The notes below the pieces were generated by a model that did not search any database, was not told where the DNA came from, and saw only the letters and a program-made list of their open reading frames with translations. Below, piece after piece: positions 1 through 8,604 of a DNA stretch of 64,000 nt (position 1 is the stretch's first letter; every line of letters begins with the position of its first letter). The stretch is taken from positions 992,001-1,056,000 of the forward strand of contig OZ252048.1 in the NCBI GenBank assembly GCA_965247915.1, read 5' to 3'. A program made the position numbers and the translations under genes. The stretch is from JAKZRT01 sp965247915. GTDB taxonomy: Bacteria; Pseudomonadota; Alphaproteobacteria; Rhodobacterales; Rhodobacteraceae.

Positions 1-312
1 TTTGACCAGATGCCGCAGCCATTCGAAGAACTGATCGAGCGCGATAACGAAAAACAGAAAAAATGCGATGTCGGGCACGCCGCGCACCACCGCGATATAG
101 GTCTGACCGATCCAGCGCACCGGCGCAAAATGGCTGCGCGCGGCGGCGGCCCCGGCAAAGCCGAACGCCAGCGCTATCGGGGCGGTGATGGCCAAAAGCA
201 CCAGCACCGTGACGAAGGACCAGTAAAGACCCATGTGCTTGCCCGACGTAAGGTAACAGGCCAGCCATTTCGACTGGACCAGTGCCTCGGGGTCGGTGCA
301 AAAACTGAACAA
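1..312 (-). CDS. Polar amino-acid ABC transporter permease (partial, 3' end off the window)
   Basis: Only the first 104 codons are present; the gene runs off the left edge. The translation has a hydrophobic stretch (about residues 33-55) and then the segment YIAVVRGVPDIAFFLFF, which matches the conserved start of HisM/ArtQ-type permeases. There is no upstream in-frame ATG: a TGA lies four codons before the TTG at 312, so TTG is the likely start, with an internal ATG at codon 27 as the alternative. It follows the solute-binding protein and ATPase genes on the same strand, so it would be the membrane channel of this importer. The family is clear; the substrate (polar or basic amino acid) is inferred from its partners. 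Confidence 0.8.
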   Translation of the reverse strand, partial: MFSFCTDPEALVQSKWLACYLTSGKHMGLYWSFVTVLVLLAITAPIALAFGFAGAAAARSHFAPVRWIGQTYIAVVRGVPDIAFFLFFVIALDQFFEWLRHLVK

Positions 313-342
313 GGGGTTAACCGGTCATTCGCCTGGTGCTTT

Positions 343-355
343 CCCCCCCGGGGGG
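343..355. promoter_or_regulatory. GC palindrome between binding-protein and permease genes
   Basis: A CCCCCCGGGGGG palindrome lies in the 71-bp gap between the binding-protein stop and the permease start. A GC hairpin at this place in an ABC operon usually lowers downstream expression or protects the upstream mRNA, giving more binding protein than permease. That role is inferred from position only; no T-run follows. Confidence 0.4.
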
Positions 356-383
356 TTGATCCGGGGAGGAAGCCGTGGCGACC

Positions 384-1103
384 CTAGAAGGTTGCGCCGA
401 TTTCCCACTTGGTGATCAGGTCGTTCAACGTGCCATCCGCCTTCATCGACGCAATCGCTGCATCGAATTTGGCTTTTAGTTCGCCGTCGGATTCGCGCAC
501 GCCAAGGCCCACGCCGCCGCCGATCATTTCGGATTGTTCCAAAAGCATCATATCGCCTTCTGCGGCAAATGGCGCCAGGTACGAGCTGTCGGCCAGCACC
601 GCGTCGGCCTCGCCGTTTTTCACTGCGGCGATGGTTTCTTCGGGCGTGGCGAATTCGACCAGCGTCCAGCCTTTTTCAGCGATAAACGCGGCCTGGATGG
701 TGTTGGTCTGGGCAGCAATCATGCTGCTGGACGGATCGACGTCCATCGACATTGCCAGGTAGGACGACGGGTCGGGCTGGGTGTAGTTCTGAGTAAAGTC
801 GATGACCTCGTCGCGTTCGTCGGTGATCGACATGCCGGCAATGATGGTGTCGTAGTTGCCACTGACCAGGTTGGGGATGATCGAATCCCATTCGTTGGTC
901 ACCCATTCGCAGGTCAGATCGGCGCGCTTGCAGAGCTCGTCGCCCAGTTCACGCTCGAACCCGTCAACTTCGCCTGCGTCATTGATGAAGTTCCACGGAG
1001 GGTAGGCGCCTTCGGTGCCCATGCGCACGACCGAATGGCTGCCGGCAAGCGCCATTCCGGCGCAAAGCGCCAGTGCGACGGTGGTCAAGATCAGTTTTTT
1101 CAT
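384..1103 (-). CDS. Polar amino-acid ABC transporter substrate-binding protein
   Basis: 239 aa. Residues 1-20 form a Sec signal peptide (MKK, hydrophobic core, AMALA-like cleavage region). The mature part has the SBP_bac_3 (cluster 3) pattern: GTEGAYPPWNF near the N-terminus, GFERELGDELCKRADL, then WDSIIPNLVSGNYDTII and SITDERDEVIDF. These are typical of lysine/arginine/ornithine and other polar amino-acid binding proteins of the periplasm. Length is slightly below the usual 250-260 aa but both lobes are present. It lies 30 bp downstream of the ATPase gene and upstream of the permease gene. Substrate specificity cannot be read from sequence. Confidence 0.88.
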   Translation of the reverse strand: MKKLILTTVALALCAGMALAGSHSVVRMGTEGAYPPWNFINDAGEVDGFERELGDELCKRADLTCEWVTNEWDSIIPNLVSGNYDTIIAGMSITDERDEVIDFTQNYTQPDPSSYLAMSMDVDPSSSMIAAQTNTIQAAFIAEKGWTLVEFATPEETIAAVKNGEADAVLADSSYLAPFAAEGDMMLLEQSEMIGGGVGLGVRESDGELKAKFDAAIASMKADGTLNDLITKWEIGATF

Positions 1104-1133
1104 GTTTCTTCTCCCTTACTGAACGCTTTTTTT

Positions 1134-1913
1134 TCAGGCCGGTGCAGTTGCGCTCAAAAACTGCTTCAGCCGTTCGGTTTTCGGGCTGCCAAACAGGTCT
1201 TGTGGCTTGCCCTCTTCGGAAATCAGTCCCTGGTGCAGAAAGACGGTGTGATCAGATACATCCGCTGCCAGGCGCATGTCGTGGGTCACAAGCAGCATCG
1301 TGCGCCCCTCGGACGCCAGTTCCTTTATAACCCGGATAACTTCCTGTTCCAATTCAGGGTCCAGCGCCGATGTCGGTTCGTCGAACAGCAGGGCGCGCGG
1401 CTCCATGCACAGCGCACGCGCGATAGCGGCACGCTGTTGCTGGCCGCCCGAAAGCTGGGCGGGCCAGACATCGGCCTTGTCGCCGATCCCGACCTGTTCG
1501 AGATACCCGCGCGCTTTGGTCTCGCACTCGGCGCGATCGCGGCCCAGCACGGTGACCGGTGCTTCCATGACGTTTTGCAGGACCGTCATATGCGCCCACA
1601 GATTGAACTGCTGGAACACCATCGAAAGATTGGTGCGGATGCGCGTGACCTGGGCCCGGTCGGCGGGGTGCCGATGCGCGCCGGTCCCGCGCCACCGGAT
1701 CGGTTCGCCTTCAAATTTGATCTCGCCCGACTGGCTGTCTTCCAGAAGGTTGGCACAGCGCAGCAAGGTCGATTTGCCGGACCCCGATGACCCGATCAGC
1801 GACACCACATGCCCGCGCGGCGCGACCAGATCGACGCCCTTGAGAACCTCCAAATTGCCATAGGCTTTGTGAAGATCGCGAATTTCGATCACTGGCGCGT
1901 CGGTGTTGTTCAC
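1134..1913 (-). CDS. Polar amino-acid ABC transporter ATP-binding protein
   Basis: About 259 aa from a GTG at 1913. The frame is open further upstream to 2024, but that extension reads as non-coding, and the family pattern begins at VIEIRDLHKAYG just after the GTG. Walker A GSSGSGKST is at residues 41-49, the signature LSGGQQQR at about 154-161, and Walker B LLFDEPTSALDPE at about 174-186. This is the HisP/GlnQ family, the cytoplasmic ATPase of amino-acid importers. It is the first gene of the operon (ATPase, binding protein, permease), an order common in Rhodobacteraceae. The start is uncertain because the ribosome binding site is weak. Confidence 0.88.
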   Translation of the reverse strand: MNNTDAPVIEIRDLHKAYGNLEVLKGVDLVAPRGHVVSLIGSSGSGKSTLLRCANLLEDSQSGEIKFEGEPIRWRGTGAHRHPADRAQVTRIRTNLSMVFQQFNLWAHMTVLQNVMEAPVTVLGRDRAECETKARGYLEQVGIGDKADVWPAQLSGGQQQRAAIARALCMEPRALLFDEPTSALDPELEQEVIRVIKELASEGRTMLLVTHDMRLAADVSDHTVFLHQGLISEEGKPQDLFGSPKTERLKQFLSATAPA

Positions 1914-2051
1914 AGGTAGCTGTTTGTTGTTTACCCCGAACGAAGAATAGGGCGCAGAACGCCGCGAATTGCAATGCTTTTGGCAGTGTTGCCGTGCCGG
2001 AAGGCAGAGGATTGCGCCGATCAAATCGTTAAATCGTTGAAAACAACAAAT

Positions 2052-2792
2052 TTATCCTGCCGATAGTTCCGGGTTCGGAATTTTGAGATAATTCTGCGGC
2101 GCGACCCACACGAGGCCCTTAAGACACAGCAAAACACGTTCGTCCGGGCTGAGAGCCGAAATCGCCCCGTCCAGAGCCCGGCGCATCTGGCCCGCGTCGC
2201 GGGCAAGCGAAGTGATAAACGGCAGGGCCGGGGTTTCAGGCGTTTTGCCCACGACCTTCAAAGCGCCGGCGATTTCGTCCCAGCGCTTCATCATCTCCCA
2301 CGAAACAGCGTCCAGCGCGGCTATATCGGCTTGACCCTCGACCACCGCGCTGGCCGAGGATGCGTGGCCACCGGTTTTCGGTCCTATCGAGAATGCCAGA
2401 CCGATTTCAGCTGCATAATTCAATGGCGCCGCCCAGCCCGACTGGCTGACTTTGGCATTGTAGGCAAGGCAGGCGCCGTCAAATTCTTGCAGGTCAGTGC
2501 GCGGGTCGTCTTTGCGCGCCACCAAATACGAGCAGTAGTGACCATCAGACAGGTATTCAAGCCCGTGAATCGGCGCACCGACCAACGCGACCTTGCCGTC
2601 CAGGCGCGTCCGATAGGGCATCCCGCAAGTTTGCGAAAGGACAAGATCCGGATTGACCCAATGGTCCCAAAGGTCGCCGCCGCGGGTCAATGCCTCGGGT
2701 CCGTATCCCAGCCGCTCGCGCACCAACCCCCAGAGCTTATCGTTGACTGCCGCCGTCTCGGGCCGGTCGTACATCGGCAGGCTGGCGATCAT
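2052..2792 (-). CDS. PhnD-like phosphate/phosphonate-family ABC substrate-binding protein
   Basis: 246 aa starting MIASLPMYDRPE. The ATG at 2792 overlaps the TGA of the upstream TerB gene (ATGA), which fixes the start. Recognisable features are the N-terminal MIASLPMYD strand, the QTCGMPYRTRLDGKVALVGAP segment, and the C-terminal lobe with FSIGPKTGGHASSASAVVEGQADIAALD, the pattern of PhnD/SsuA/TauA-like proteins that sample small oxyanions. No signal peptide is evident and no permease or ATPase gene is adjacent, so it may not serve a classical importer; such orphan cytosolic PhnD-like proteins are frequent in Rhodobacterales. Function unknown beyond fold. Confidence 0.65.
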   Translation of the reverse strand: MIASLPMYDRPETAAVNDKLWGLVRERLGYGPEALTRGGDLWDHWVNPDLVLSQTCGMPYRTRLDGKVALVGAPIHGLEYLSDGHYCSYLVARKDDPRTDLQEFDGACLAYNAKVSQSGWAAPLNYAAEIGLAFSIGPKTGGHASSASAVVEGQADIAALDAVSWEMMKRWDEIAGALKVVGKTPETPALPFITSLARDAGQMRRALDGAISALSPDERVLLCLKGLVWVAPQNYLKIPNPELSAG

Positions 2793-3232
2793 TGCCCGCG
2801 TGCCTCGACCCGTTGGCGCGCGCGCGCCGAATCGCGGTCGCTGACCCCCAAAAGCGGCGCCACCATGCGCAACAGCGCGTCTTCGTGGCGCTCGCGGGTG
2901 CCGTCGGCCAACACCACCTGCCACAGCGCCTCGATCACGGCCTCGCGGTCGTCATAGGGCACCGCCTCTTTGATGGCGCGGGTGAACCGCACTGTGTCGG
3001 GTGCCTCGGCTTCGAGCACTTCGGCATCGCCGCGCAAAACCGCCGCCTGGAATGGCGACAGCCCATAGCGCGCGGCGGTGATCTTGTCGATCAGGGCCAC
3101 TTCATCGGCCGCGTAATCGTTATCGGTGCGCGCGATGCGGACCAAAAGTGCTGTCAGCGCCAGCCGCGCGTCGGTTTCGCCCATCGGCTCGGGTTCGGGA
3201 CCGGTCAGCCGTATCAGGAAATCACCAAACAT
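2789..3232 (-). CDS. TerB-family (tellurite resistance-like) protein
   Basis: 147 aa, mostly alpha-helical. It matches the TerB/DjlA-type helical bundle seen in many alphaproteobacterial proteins: LALTALLVRIARTDNDYAADE near the N-terminus and an acidic segment DGTRERHEDALLRMVAPLLGVS near the C-terminus. In the family, the two conserved acidic loops can bind metal. The stop overlaps the start of the PhnD-like gene, so the two are co-transcribed. No other ter genes are nearby, so tellurite resistance itself is not implied. Confidence 0.7.
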   Translation of the reverse strand: MFGDFLIRLTGPEPEPMGETDARLALTALLVRIARTDNDYAADEVALIDKITAARYGLSPFQAAVLRGDAEVLEAEAPDTVRFTRAIKEAVPYDDREAVIEALWQVVLADGTRERHEDALLRMVAPLLGVSDRDSARARQRVEARGQ

Positions 3233-3238
3233 CGCGCC

Positions 3239-3532
3239 TCATCCGTCATAGCCTTCGACAATTATCATCCGCGTATCTGACACGGAATCGCGAATGCCCT
3301 TGGCCGCCTGATATTCTGGGTCATCATAACAGGCGATGGCCGCCTCCATCGAGGGAAACTCAAGCACCACGGTTCGCGGAAAGGCCTCGCCCTCGCGAAT
3401 TTGCTGCACCCCCGCCCGGACCAAAAATCGCGCACCGTACCTGCCAAAGGGGTTGGCGTTCGCGGCCTTGTATTTTTCGTATTCCTCGGCGTCGGTGACG
3501 ACGCTGTTGGCAATCCAAAAGCCCTTGGGCAT
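3239..3532 (-). CDS. DUF1330 family protein
   Basis: 97 aa starting MPKGFWIANSVVTDAEEYEKYK. The frame is open 33 bp upstream, but the conserved family start is MxKGYWI, so the ATG at 3532 was chosen. The rest (GRYGARFLVRAG, RTVVLEFPSMEAAIACYDD, YQAAKGIR) is the DUF1330 ferredoxin-like alpha/beta barrel dimer fold. The family has no established reaction. It ends 6 bp before the TerB-type gene and is probably the promoter-proximal member of that short operon. Confidence 0.85.
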   Translation of the reverse strand: MPKGFWIANSVVTDAEEYEKYKAANANPFGRYGARFLVRAGVQQIREGEAFPRTVVLEFPSMEAAIACYDDPEYQAAKGIRDSVSDTRMIIVEGYDG

Positions 3533-3588
3533 GGCACACTCCTTAATGACCCGCGCATTGGGCATGGGGTACGGCCCAAGCGCAAGCC

Positions 3589-4263
3589 TCAGCTTGTGGG
3601 TTCGCGCACATCAAAGAGGATATCGTCGATGGCGATCCCGGCAGGATCGCGGTTTTCGATGGTGATCCCGGCGATGTCGCGGGCCTTGGCCGCGCGCATG
3701 AACCCGTATCCCTTGCGGCCCCAGTCCAGTCCGACTTGGCTGACCGCGATCAGGCTGCCGTCGCGCCGGTAAAAGCTGACCCGCATCCAACCTTTGTTTG
3801 CGAGGTCCTCGTCCGGCGTCGGCTCGGCGGTCACGCGAAAACCGACAGCGAATTGGTCATGATCGAACAGCAGCGCAATCGCGCCTTCGCCGCCCGCTTC
3901 CTGGGCCGGAAACCCCGGCGGCGCGATGCCCTTGATCTGATTCGTCAGAAAAAAGATATGCGCCACCGCCAGGTTCTGGCCCTCGACGCCGGGCACAAGA
4001 CGCAAGGGCGCAACCGGGGAAAGGGTCAGCCGGTCGAACCCGTCTTCCTGCCGAAGCCCCTGACCCAGAAACCGTTCGGCCAATGAGACCCCGTCGAAAT
4101 CGTACACCCCTTCAAGCGGTAAACCCGGCGACAATTGCTTGGGAAAGGCCTCAAAGTCGACCCGTGCCGCCAGCTGCGCCTCGAGTGTGCTGTAAGGAAC
4201 AGTGGCGACCGGCTGAGCTGTCAGGACGGATGGCAACAGGATCAGGCAAAGAACACGGATCAT
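3589..4263 (-). CDS. Secreted hypothetical protein
   Basis: 224 aa starting MIRVLCLILLPSVLTAQP, a plausible Sec signal peptide with cleavage near residue 17. The frame extends 78 bp upstream but that part is not hydrophobic and looks non-coding. The mature protein has two segments, FEAFPKQLSPGLPLEGVYDFDGVSLAERF and a C-terminal GITIENRDPAGIAIDDILFD. The latter resembles jelly-roll/PEP-CTERM-type extracellular domains ending in an aspartate-rich strand, suggesting a beta-sandwich. I do not recognise the family with certainty. It stands alone, 57 bp upstream of the DUF1330 gene. Confidence 0.6.
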   Translation of the reverse strand: MIRVLCLILLPSVLTAQPVATVPYSTLEAQLAARVDFEAFPKQLSPGLPLEGVYDFDGVSLAERFLGQGLRQEDGFDRLTLSPVAPLRLVPGVEGQNLAVAHIFFLTNQIKGIAPPGFPAQEAGGEGAIALLFDHDQFAVGFRVTAEPTPDEDLANKGWMRVSFYRRDGSLIAVSQVGLDWGRKGYGFMRAAKARDIAGITIENRDPAGIAIDDILFDVREPTS

Positions 4264-4489
4264 CCGGGCAGTCTGCCCTATTTGCCGACCATCTTCAAAG
4301 AACGGCTTTGTGACCGGCAGGGTTTGAGCATCGCGCTGCATTTGTCCACTTCCGGTCGCGGAAGAATTATTTTATATCTCTGCTTTGGGTGCCTGCCCGC
4401 ACCGCATGGACGCTGCATTCGAGATGTTATAACACATCGGCAAAGGCACCCTGCGCTTACCCGGCAGGGCCCGCGGTCAAGGGGAATCG

Positions 4490-5353
4490 ATGGACTATCA
4501 CACACCATCCAGTTTCGGCGAGGCATCGGCCCTGGCAGAGGCGGCAGGCGGTGTCACGCGGTTTTTGGCAGGCGGCACCGATGTGCTGGTGCAATTACGC
4601 TCGGATCTGGTGACGCCCGATACGCTGATAGACGTCAAGCACATCCCCGGCACCCGCGACATCACCAAGAACCCGGACGGCAGCTGGACCCTGGGCGTCG
4701 CCGTGACCGGCGCCGAGATGTCCGAAAACGCCGAACTGGCGCGCGAATGGCCCGGGCTGGTCGAGGCGATGGACCTGATCGGGTCAACCCAAATACAGGG
4801 CCGCGCAACGCTGGCGGGCAACTTGTGCAACGGCTCGCCGGCCGCCGATTCGGTGCCGGCGATGTTTGCGGCCGGTGTGTCGCTGACGGTTGCCGGGCCG
4901 GATGGAACACGGACCGTGGCGGTTGCGGACATCCCGCTCGGTCCCGGCAGGACCTCGTTGGCCAGGGGCGAGGTTGTGTCGGCGGTGCATATTCCGGCGC
5001 GTGGGGCAGGGGGTGGCGACGCTTATCTGCGCTTTATCCCGCGCACCGAGATGGACATTGCAGTGGTCGGCGTGGGCGTAAGCCTGCGGGTCGATGGCGG
5101 CCGCGTCAGCGAAGCGCGCGTGGCGATTGGCGCGGTTGCGCCGACGGTGCTGCTGGTTGACGAGGCTGCTGCAGCGCTGGTCGGCAGCACGCTTGACGAC
5201 ACCGCGCTCGGCGCGCTGGCCGCCGCCGCATCCGCCGCCTGCAATCCGATCGACGACAAACGCGGCACCATTGAATTTCGCACCCATGTGGCCGGCGTTC
5301 TGGCGCGCCGCGCCGCCAAGATCGCCTATGACCGCGCGAGGGCCGCCCGATGA
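4490..5353 (+). CDS. Molybdenum hydroxylase FAD-binding (medium) subunit
   Basis: 287 aa. It has the two flavin-binding motifs of the CoxM/XdhB FAD domain: LAGGTD at residues 26-31 and TLAGNLCNGSPAADSVPA at about 107-124. The C-terminal CO_deh_flav_C domain follows (SEARVAIGAVAPTVL and the terminal RTHVAGVLARRA). The protein passes electrons from the iron-sulfur subunit to FAD. It is the first gene of a plus-strand operon; its stop overlaps the ATG of the 2Fe-2S gene (ATGA at 5350). Length matches the family. The substrate is unknown. Confidence 0.9.
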   Translation: MDYHTPSSFGEASALAEAAGGVTRFLAGGTDVLVQLRSDLVTPDTLIDVKHIPGTRDITKNPDGSWTLGVAVTGAEMSENAELAREWPGLVEAMDLIGSTQIQGRATLAGNLCNGSPAADSVPAMFAAGVSLTVAGPDGTRTVAVADIPLGPGRTSLARGEVVSAVHIPARGAGGGDAYLRFIPRTEMDIAVVGVGVSLRVDGGRVSEARVAIGAVAPTVLLVDEAAAALVGSTLDDTALGALAAAASAACNPIDDKRGTIEFRTHVAGVLARRAAKIAYDRARAAR

Positions 5354-5829
5354 GCAAAATCCATGTGACCACCCGCGTGAACGGCGACGAGATGGATTTC
5401 GTCTGCGAGTCGCGCGAAACCCTGCTCGATTGCCTGCGCGACCGGCTTGATCTGACCGGGGCCAAAGAAGGCTGCGGCACCGGCGATTGCGGGGCCTGTT
5501 CGGTGATCGTGGACGGGCGGCTGGTCTGTTCGTGCCTGATGCTGGGGGCCGAGGCGGAAGGCAAGGACATTGAAACGGTCGAAGGCATCGCCGACGGCGA
5601 ACATTTACACCCGATGCAGCAAAAATTCATCGAATACGCAGCGCTACAATGCGGCATCTGCACACCGGGCATTCTGGTCGCGGCCAAGAACCTGCTGGAA
5701 CGCAACCCCGACCCGACCGAGATCGAAGTGCGGTACTGGCTAGCCGGCAACCTGTGCCGCTGCACCGGCTACGACAAAATAATTCGCGCCGTGATGGATA
5801 CGGCGCGCGACATGCGCGAGGCACCCTGA
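5350..5829 (+). CDS. Molybdenum hydroxylase 2Fe-2S (small) subunit
   Basis: 159 aa. The N-terminal plant-type ferredoxin domain carries GCGTGDCGACSV at residues 41-52, with a further cysteine at 60/62. The C-terminal helical domain has LQCGICTPG at 99-107 and NLCRCTG at 134-140 (C101, C104, C136, C138) for the second cluster. All eight cluster cysteines appear present. It moves electrons between the molybdenum site and FAD. It sits between the FAD and molybdopterin subunit genes, and the next ATG overlaps its stop. Confidence 0.93.
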   Translation: MSKIHVTTRVNGDEMDFVCESRETLLDCLRDRLDLTGAKEGCGTGDCGACSVIVDGRLVCSCLMLGAEAEGKDIETVEGIADGEHLHPMQQKFIEYAALQCGICTPGILVAAKNLLERNPDPTEIEVRYWLAGNLCRCTGYDKIIRAVMDTARDMREAP

Positions 5830-8078
5830 TGGCTCTGGATGGACCGAAGACCAAAGATTTCAAATACGTTGGCACCCGCCCTGACCGCCCCGACGGGGTC
5901 GACAAGGTCACCGGGCGCGCCAAATACGGCGCCGATGCCTATGCGCCCGGAATGCTGCACGGCGCGATCGTGCGCAGCCCCCATGCCCATGCGAAGATCG
6001 TCAAAATCGATGCGGCAGCCGCGCTGGCGTTGGACGGCGTAAAAGCGGTGGTCACGCGGGCCGATTTTGCGACCGGTCTGCGCGGAGAAGACTGGAACAT
6101 TCTTGAAAATGTGATGGCCGACAAAAAGGCGCTTTACGACGGCCATGCGGTGGCGGCGGTCGCGGCAACATCGGCGCTGATCGCGCGCGATGCCGCCAAG
6201 CTGTTTGACGTGACCTATGAGCTTCTGCCGCACGTCACCGACGTGGACGAAGCCATGAAGGACGGCGCGCCGGTCATCCGCGAAGGGGCCGCCGGCAAGC
6301 TGGTGCCCGAAGGCATGCACCCGAACGTTGTCGATTACCACGAACACGGCCACGGCGATGTTGACGCCGGCTTTGCCGAGGCCGATCTGGTGATCGAGCG
6401 CCGCTTCACCACCGAGGCCACCCATCAGGGTTACATCGAACCGCACGCCTGCCTCGCCACCATGGGCCCCGACGGCAAGGGCGAATTGTGGACCTGCACC
6501 CAGGGTCATTGGTCGGACCAGAAGGTTTGTGCCGCCCTTCTGGGCATCGAGACCGCCCAGTTGCGCGTCACCGCCTCGGAAATCGGCGGCGGGTTCGGCG
6601 GCAAAACAGTCCAGTTTATCGAGCCCGTGGCGCTGGCGCTTTCGCGCAAGACCGGCCGCCCGGTCAAACTGGTGATGAGCCGGTCCGAAGTCTTCCGCGC
6701 CACCGGCCCCACGTCTTCGGCGTCGATGGACATCAAGATGGGAATGAAGAAAGACGGGACAATCACGGCAGCTAAAGGCGAGTTTCGCCTGCAGGGCGGC
6801 GCGTTTCCCGGCGCGCCCGCCGGGCTGACCGCCGAATGCGCTTTTGCGCCTTACGAGCTCAGGAACGTGCACCACACCGGTTACGCGGTCATGTGCAACC
6901 GCCCCAAACAGGCCGCTTACCGCGCCCCCGGCGCGCCGATGGCCGCCTTTGCAGCCGAATCGGTGGTCGACGAATTGTGCAACGGGCTAGGGCTCGATCC
7001 GCTGGACGTGCGGCTGAAAAATGCCGTCAAGGAAGGCTCAAAATCCAGCTACGGCCCGACTTTCACCCGCATCGGCCTGGTCGAGACGCTGGAAGCGGCC
7101 AAGGCGCACTCGCATTACGCCCAGCCGCTTGGCCCCAATCAGGGGCGCGGCGTTTCCTGCGGTTTCTGGTACAACTTTGGCGGCGAGACTTCGGTGTCGC
7201 TGGCACTTTCCGAGGACGGCTCGGTGCAACTGATGGTCGGCACCCCCGACATCGGCGGCAGCCGCGCGTCGATGGCGCTGATGGCCGCCGAGGAACTGGG
7301 CATTCCTTACGAAAACATCCGGGTGACAATCGCCGACACCGCCTCGCTTGGCTACAACGAGATCAGCCACGGGTCCCGCGTGACATTCGCCAGCGGTCTG
7401 GCGACGATCCAGGCGGCGCGCGACGCGGTCAAAAAGCTCTGCGGGCGCGCCGCGTTGAAATGGGGCATCGACCCCGAGGCGGTGGACTGGGCCGACGGCT
7501 GCGCGGTGCCTGCGGGGCCGAACGCCGGTGACTTCGACCCGATGCCGCTGAAAGAGATTACCCGGCGCATGAACCGCACCGGCGGACCGATTTCGGGCCA
7601 TTACGAGGCCAAACCGGCAGGCGCGGGCGTCAGCTTTGCCACCCATATTGTCGACGCCGAAGTGGACCCCGAGACCGGGAAAACCGCCGTTACGCGGTAT
7701 ACGGTCATTCAGGATGCGGGCAAGGCGATCCATCCAGCCTACGTCGAAGGCCAGTATCAGGGCGGCGCGGCGCAGGGCATCGGCTGGGCGCTGAACGAGG
7801 AATATATCTATGGGCCGGATGGCCGCCTGCAAAATTCGATTTTCCTCGATTACCGGATTCCGGTGGCCAGCGATCTGCCGATGATCGACACGGTGATTGT
7901 CGAAGTGCCGAACGAAGGCCACCCCTATGGCGTGCGCGGGGTTGGCGAAACCTCGATCTGCCCGCCGCTGGCGGCCATCGCCAACGCGGTGTCAAACGCG
8001 GCTGGCGTGCGGCTGACCCAGCTTCCGATGTCGCCGCCGCGCATCCTGAAAGCCCTGGCCGAGCAGGGTGATGGTTGA
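5829..8078 (+). CDS. Molybdenum hydroxylase molybdopterin-binding (large) subunit
   Basis: 749 aa from the ATG at 5829 that overlaps the preceding stop; the frame is open earlier but inside the small-subunit gene. An N-terminal Ald_Xan_dh_C domain starts with DKVTGRAKYGADAYAPGMLHG-like sequence. GGGFGGK lies at residues 253-259, the active-site loop AYRAPGAP at 363-370, and the catalytic glutamate in GVGE is E707. The loop lacks the AYRCSFR motif of form I CO dehydrogenase, so this is not a classical CoxL. It most resembles the broad xanthine dehydrogenase/4-hydroxybenzoyl-CoA reductase-like group. Substrate unknown. Confidence 0.9.
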   Translation: MALDGPKTKDFKYVGTRPDRPDGVDKVTGRAKYGADAYAPGMLHGAIVRSPHAHAKIVKIDAAAALALDGVKAVVTRADFATGLRGEDWNILENVMADKKALYDGHAVAAVAATSALIARDAAKLFDVTYELLPHVTDVDEAMKDGAPVIREGAAGKLVPEGMHPNVVDYHEHGHGDVDAGFAEADLVIERRFTTEATHQGYIEPHACLATMGPDGKGELWTCTQGHWSDQKVCAALLGIETAQLRVTASEIGGGFGGKTVQFIEPVALALSRKTGRPVKLVMSRSEVFRATGPTSSASMDIKMGMKKDGTITAAKGEFRLQGGAFPGAPAGLTAECAFAPYELRNVHHTGYAVMCNRPKQAAYRAPGAPMAAFAAESVVDELCNGLGLDPLDVRLKNAVKEGSKSSYGPTFTRIGLVETLEAAKAHSHYAQPLGPNQGRGVSCGFWYNFGGETSVSLALSEDGSVQLMVGTPDIGGSRASMALMAAEELGIPYENIRVTIADTASLGYNEISHGSRVTFASGLATIQAARDAVKKLCGRAALKWGIDPEAVDWADGCAVPAGPNAGDFDPMPLKEITRRMNRTGGPISGHYEAKPAGAGVSFATHIVDAEVDPETGKTAVTRYTVIQDAGKAIHPAYVEGQYQGGAAQGIGWALNEEYIYGPDGRLQNSIFLDYRIPVASDLPMIDTVIVEVPNEGHPYGVRGVGETSICPPLAAIANAVSNAAGVRLTQLPMSPPRILKALAEQGDG

Positions 8079-8316
8079 GGTCAACCTCTGGTCGGGTCTG
8101 CGGTCGTTTACCGACGGCAAACGCCGCGTTGAGGTTGAGGCAAAGAATGTGGGCGAGGTGCTGTCGGCGCTTGCCCAGGCCTATCCGGGCCTCAGCGACT
8201 TTCTGGAAGACAGTGTATCAGTGTCGGTGGATGGCAAGATCATTGCCGACGACATGACCGAACCGGTGTCATCGCAGAGCGAAGTGTGGCTGATGCGGCG
8301 AATGCGCGGCGGCTGA
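8071..8316 (+). CDS. MoaD/ThiS-like sulfur-carrier protein
   Basis: 81 aa with a beta-grasp pattern: VNLWSGLRSFTDGKRRVEVEAKNVGEVLSAL, an internal PGLSDFL, VDGKI and the C-terminal tail RMRGG. The terminal Gly-Gly is the hallmark of MoaD-type sulfur carriers, which are thiocarboxylated to deliver sulfur to molybdopterin. The start (ATG at 8071, or GTG at 8068) lies inside the end of the large-subunit gene, so translation is coupled. Its place suggests a dedicated role in maturing the molybdenum hydroxylase; that role is inferred from context. Confidence 0.8.
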   Translation: MVEVNLWSGLRSFTDGKRRVEVEAKNVGEVLSALAQAYPGLSDFLEDSVSVSVDGKIIADDMTEPVSSQSEVWLMRRMRGG

Positions 8317-8604
8317 CGGTGCCACATTTGCCTTGTTTCATTGCCTAAAGTGTTAACGGAATTCCCGCATTGAGCGAATAAAAGTCAGCGCGCTCTTCTA
8401 TAAGCACACGCGCATCCGCTGCCCAAAACGGACTGTTTACGGCGCAAAATCGCTTGAAAAACAACAAGTTTGAAGGGTAATCAGTCAACAATAAGGCAAA
8501 TTGTTTCCCAATTGTTGACCAATTTCACTGCGAAACCTCGCTTAGTTTCCGAATGCGAACCGACCATTGGTTCGTGGCGGGGGCCAGAATGAGGGCGCAA
8601 ATGG
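8317..8604. promoter_or_regulatory. Intergenic region with a 9-bp inverted repeat (possible operator)
   Basis: This 288-bp gap holds no gene. At 8484-8492 (GTCAACAAT) and 8511-8519 (ATTGTTGAC) there is a perfect 9-bp inverted repeat with an 18-bp AT-rich spacer. It lies 86-121 bp upstream of the next ATG. The arrangement looks like an operator or promoter-proximal binding site for the PilZ/HlyD-like gene. A further imperfect dyad, CTTG-N8-CAAG, occurs near 8454-8469. The function is inferred. Confidence 0.45.

Noticed and set aside
4135..5160. Long plus-strand frame overlapping the FAD subunit and the upstream gap
   Set aside because: Arg/Gly/His-rich translation typical of an out-of-frame GC-rich read; the true subunit starts at 4490 with clear motifs.
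5829..8078. CO dehydrogenase large subunit (CoxL) call
   Set aside because: The AYRCSFR active-site loop is absent (AYRAPGAP instead) and no coxDEF genes follow.
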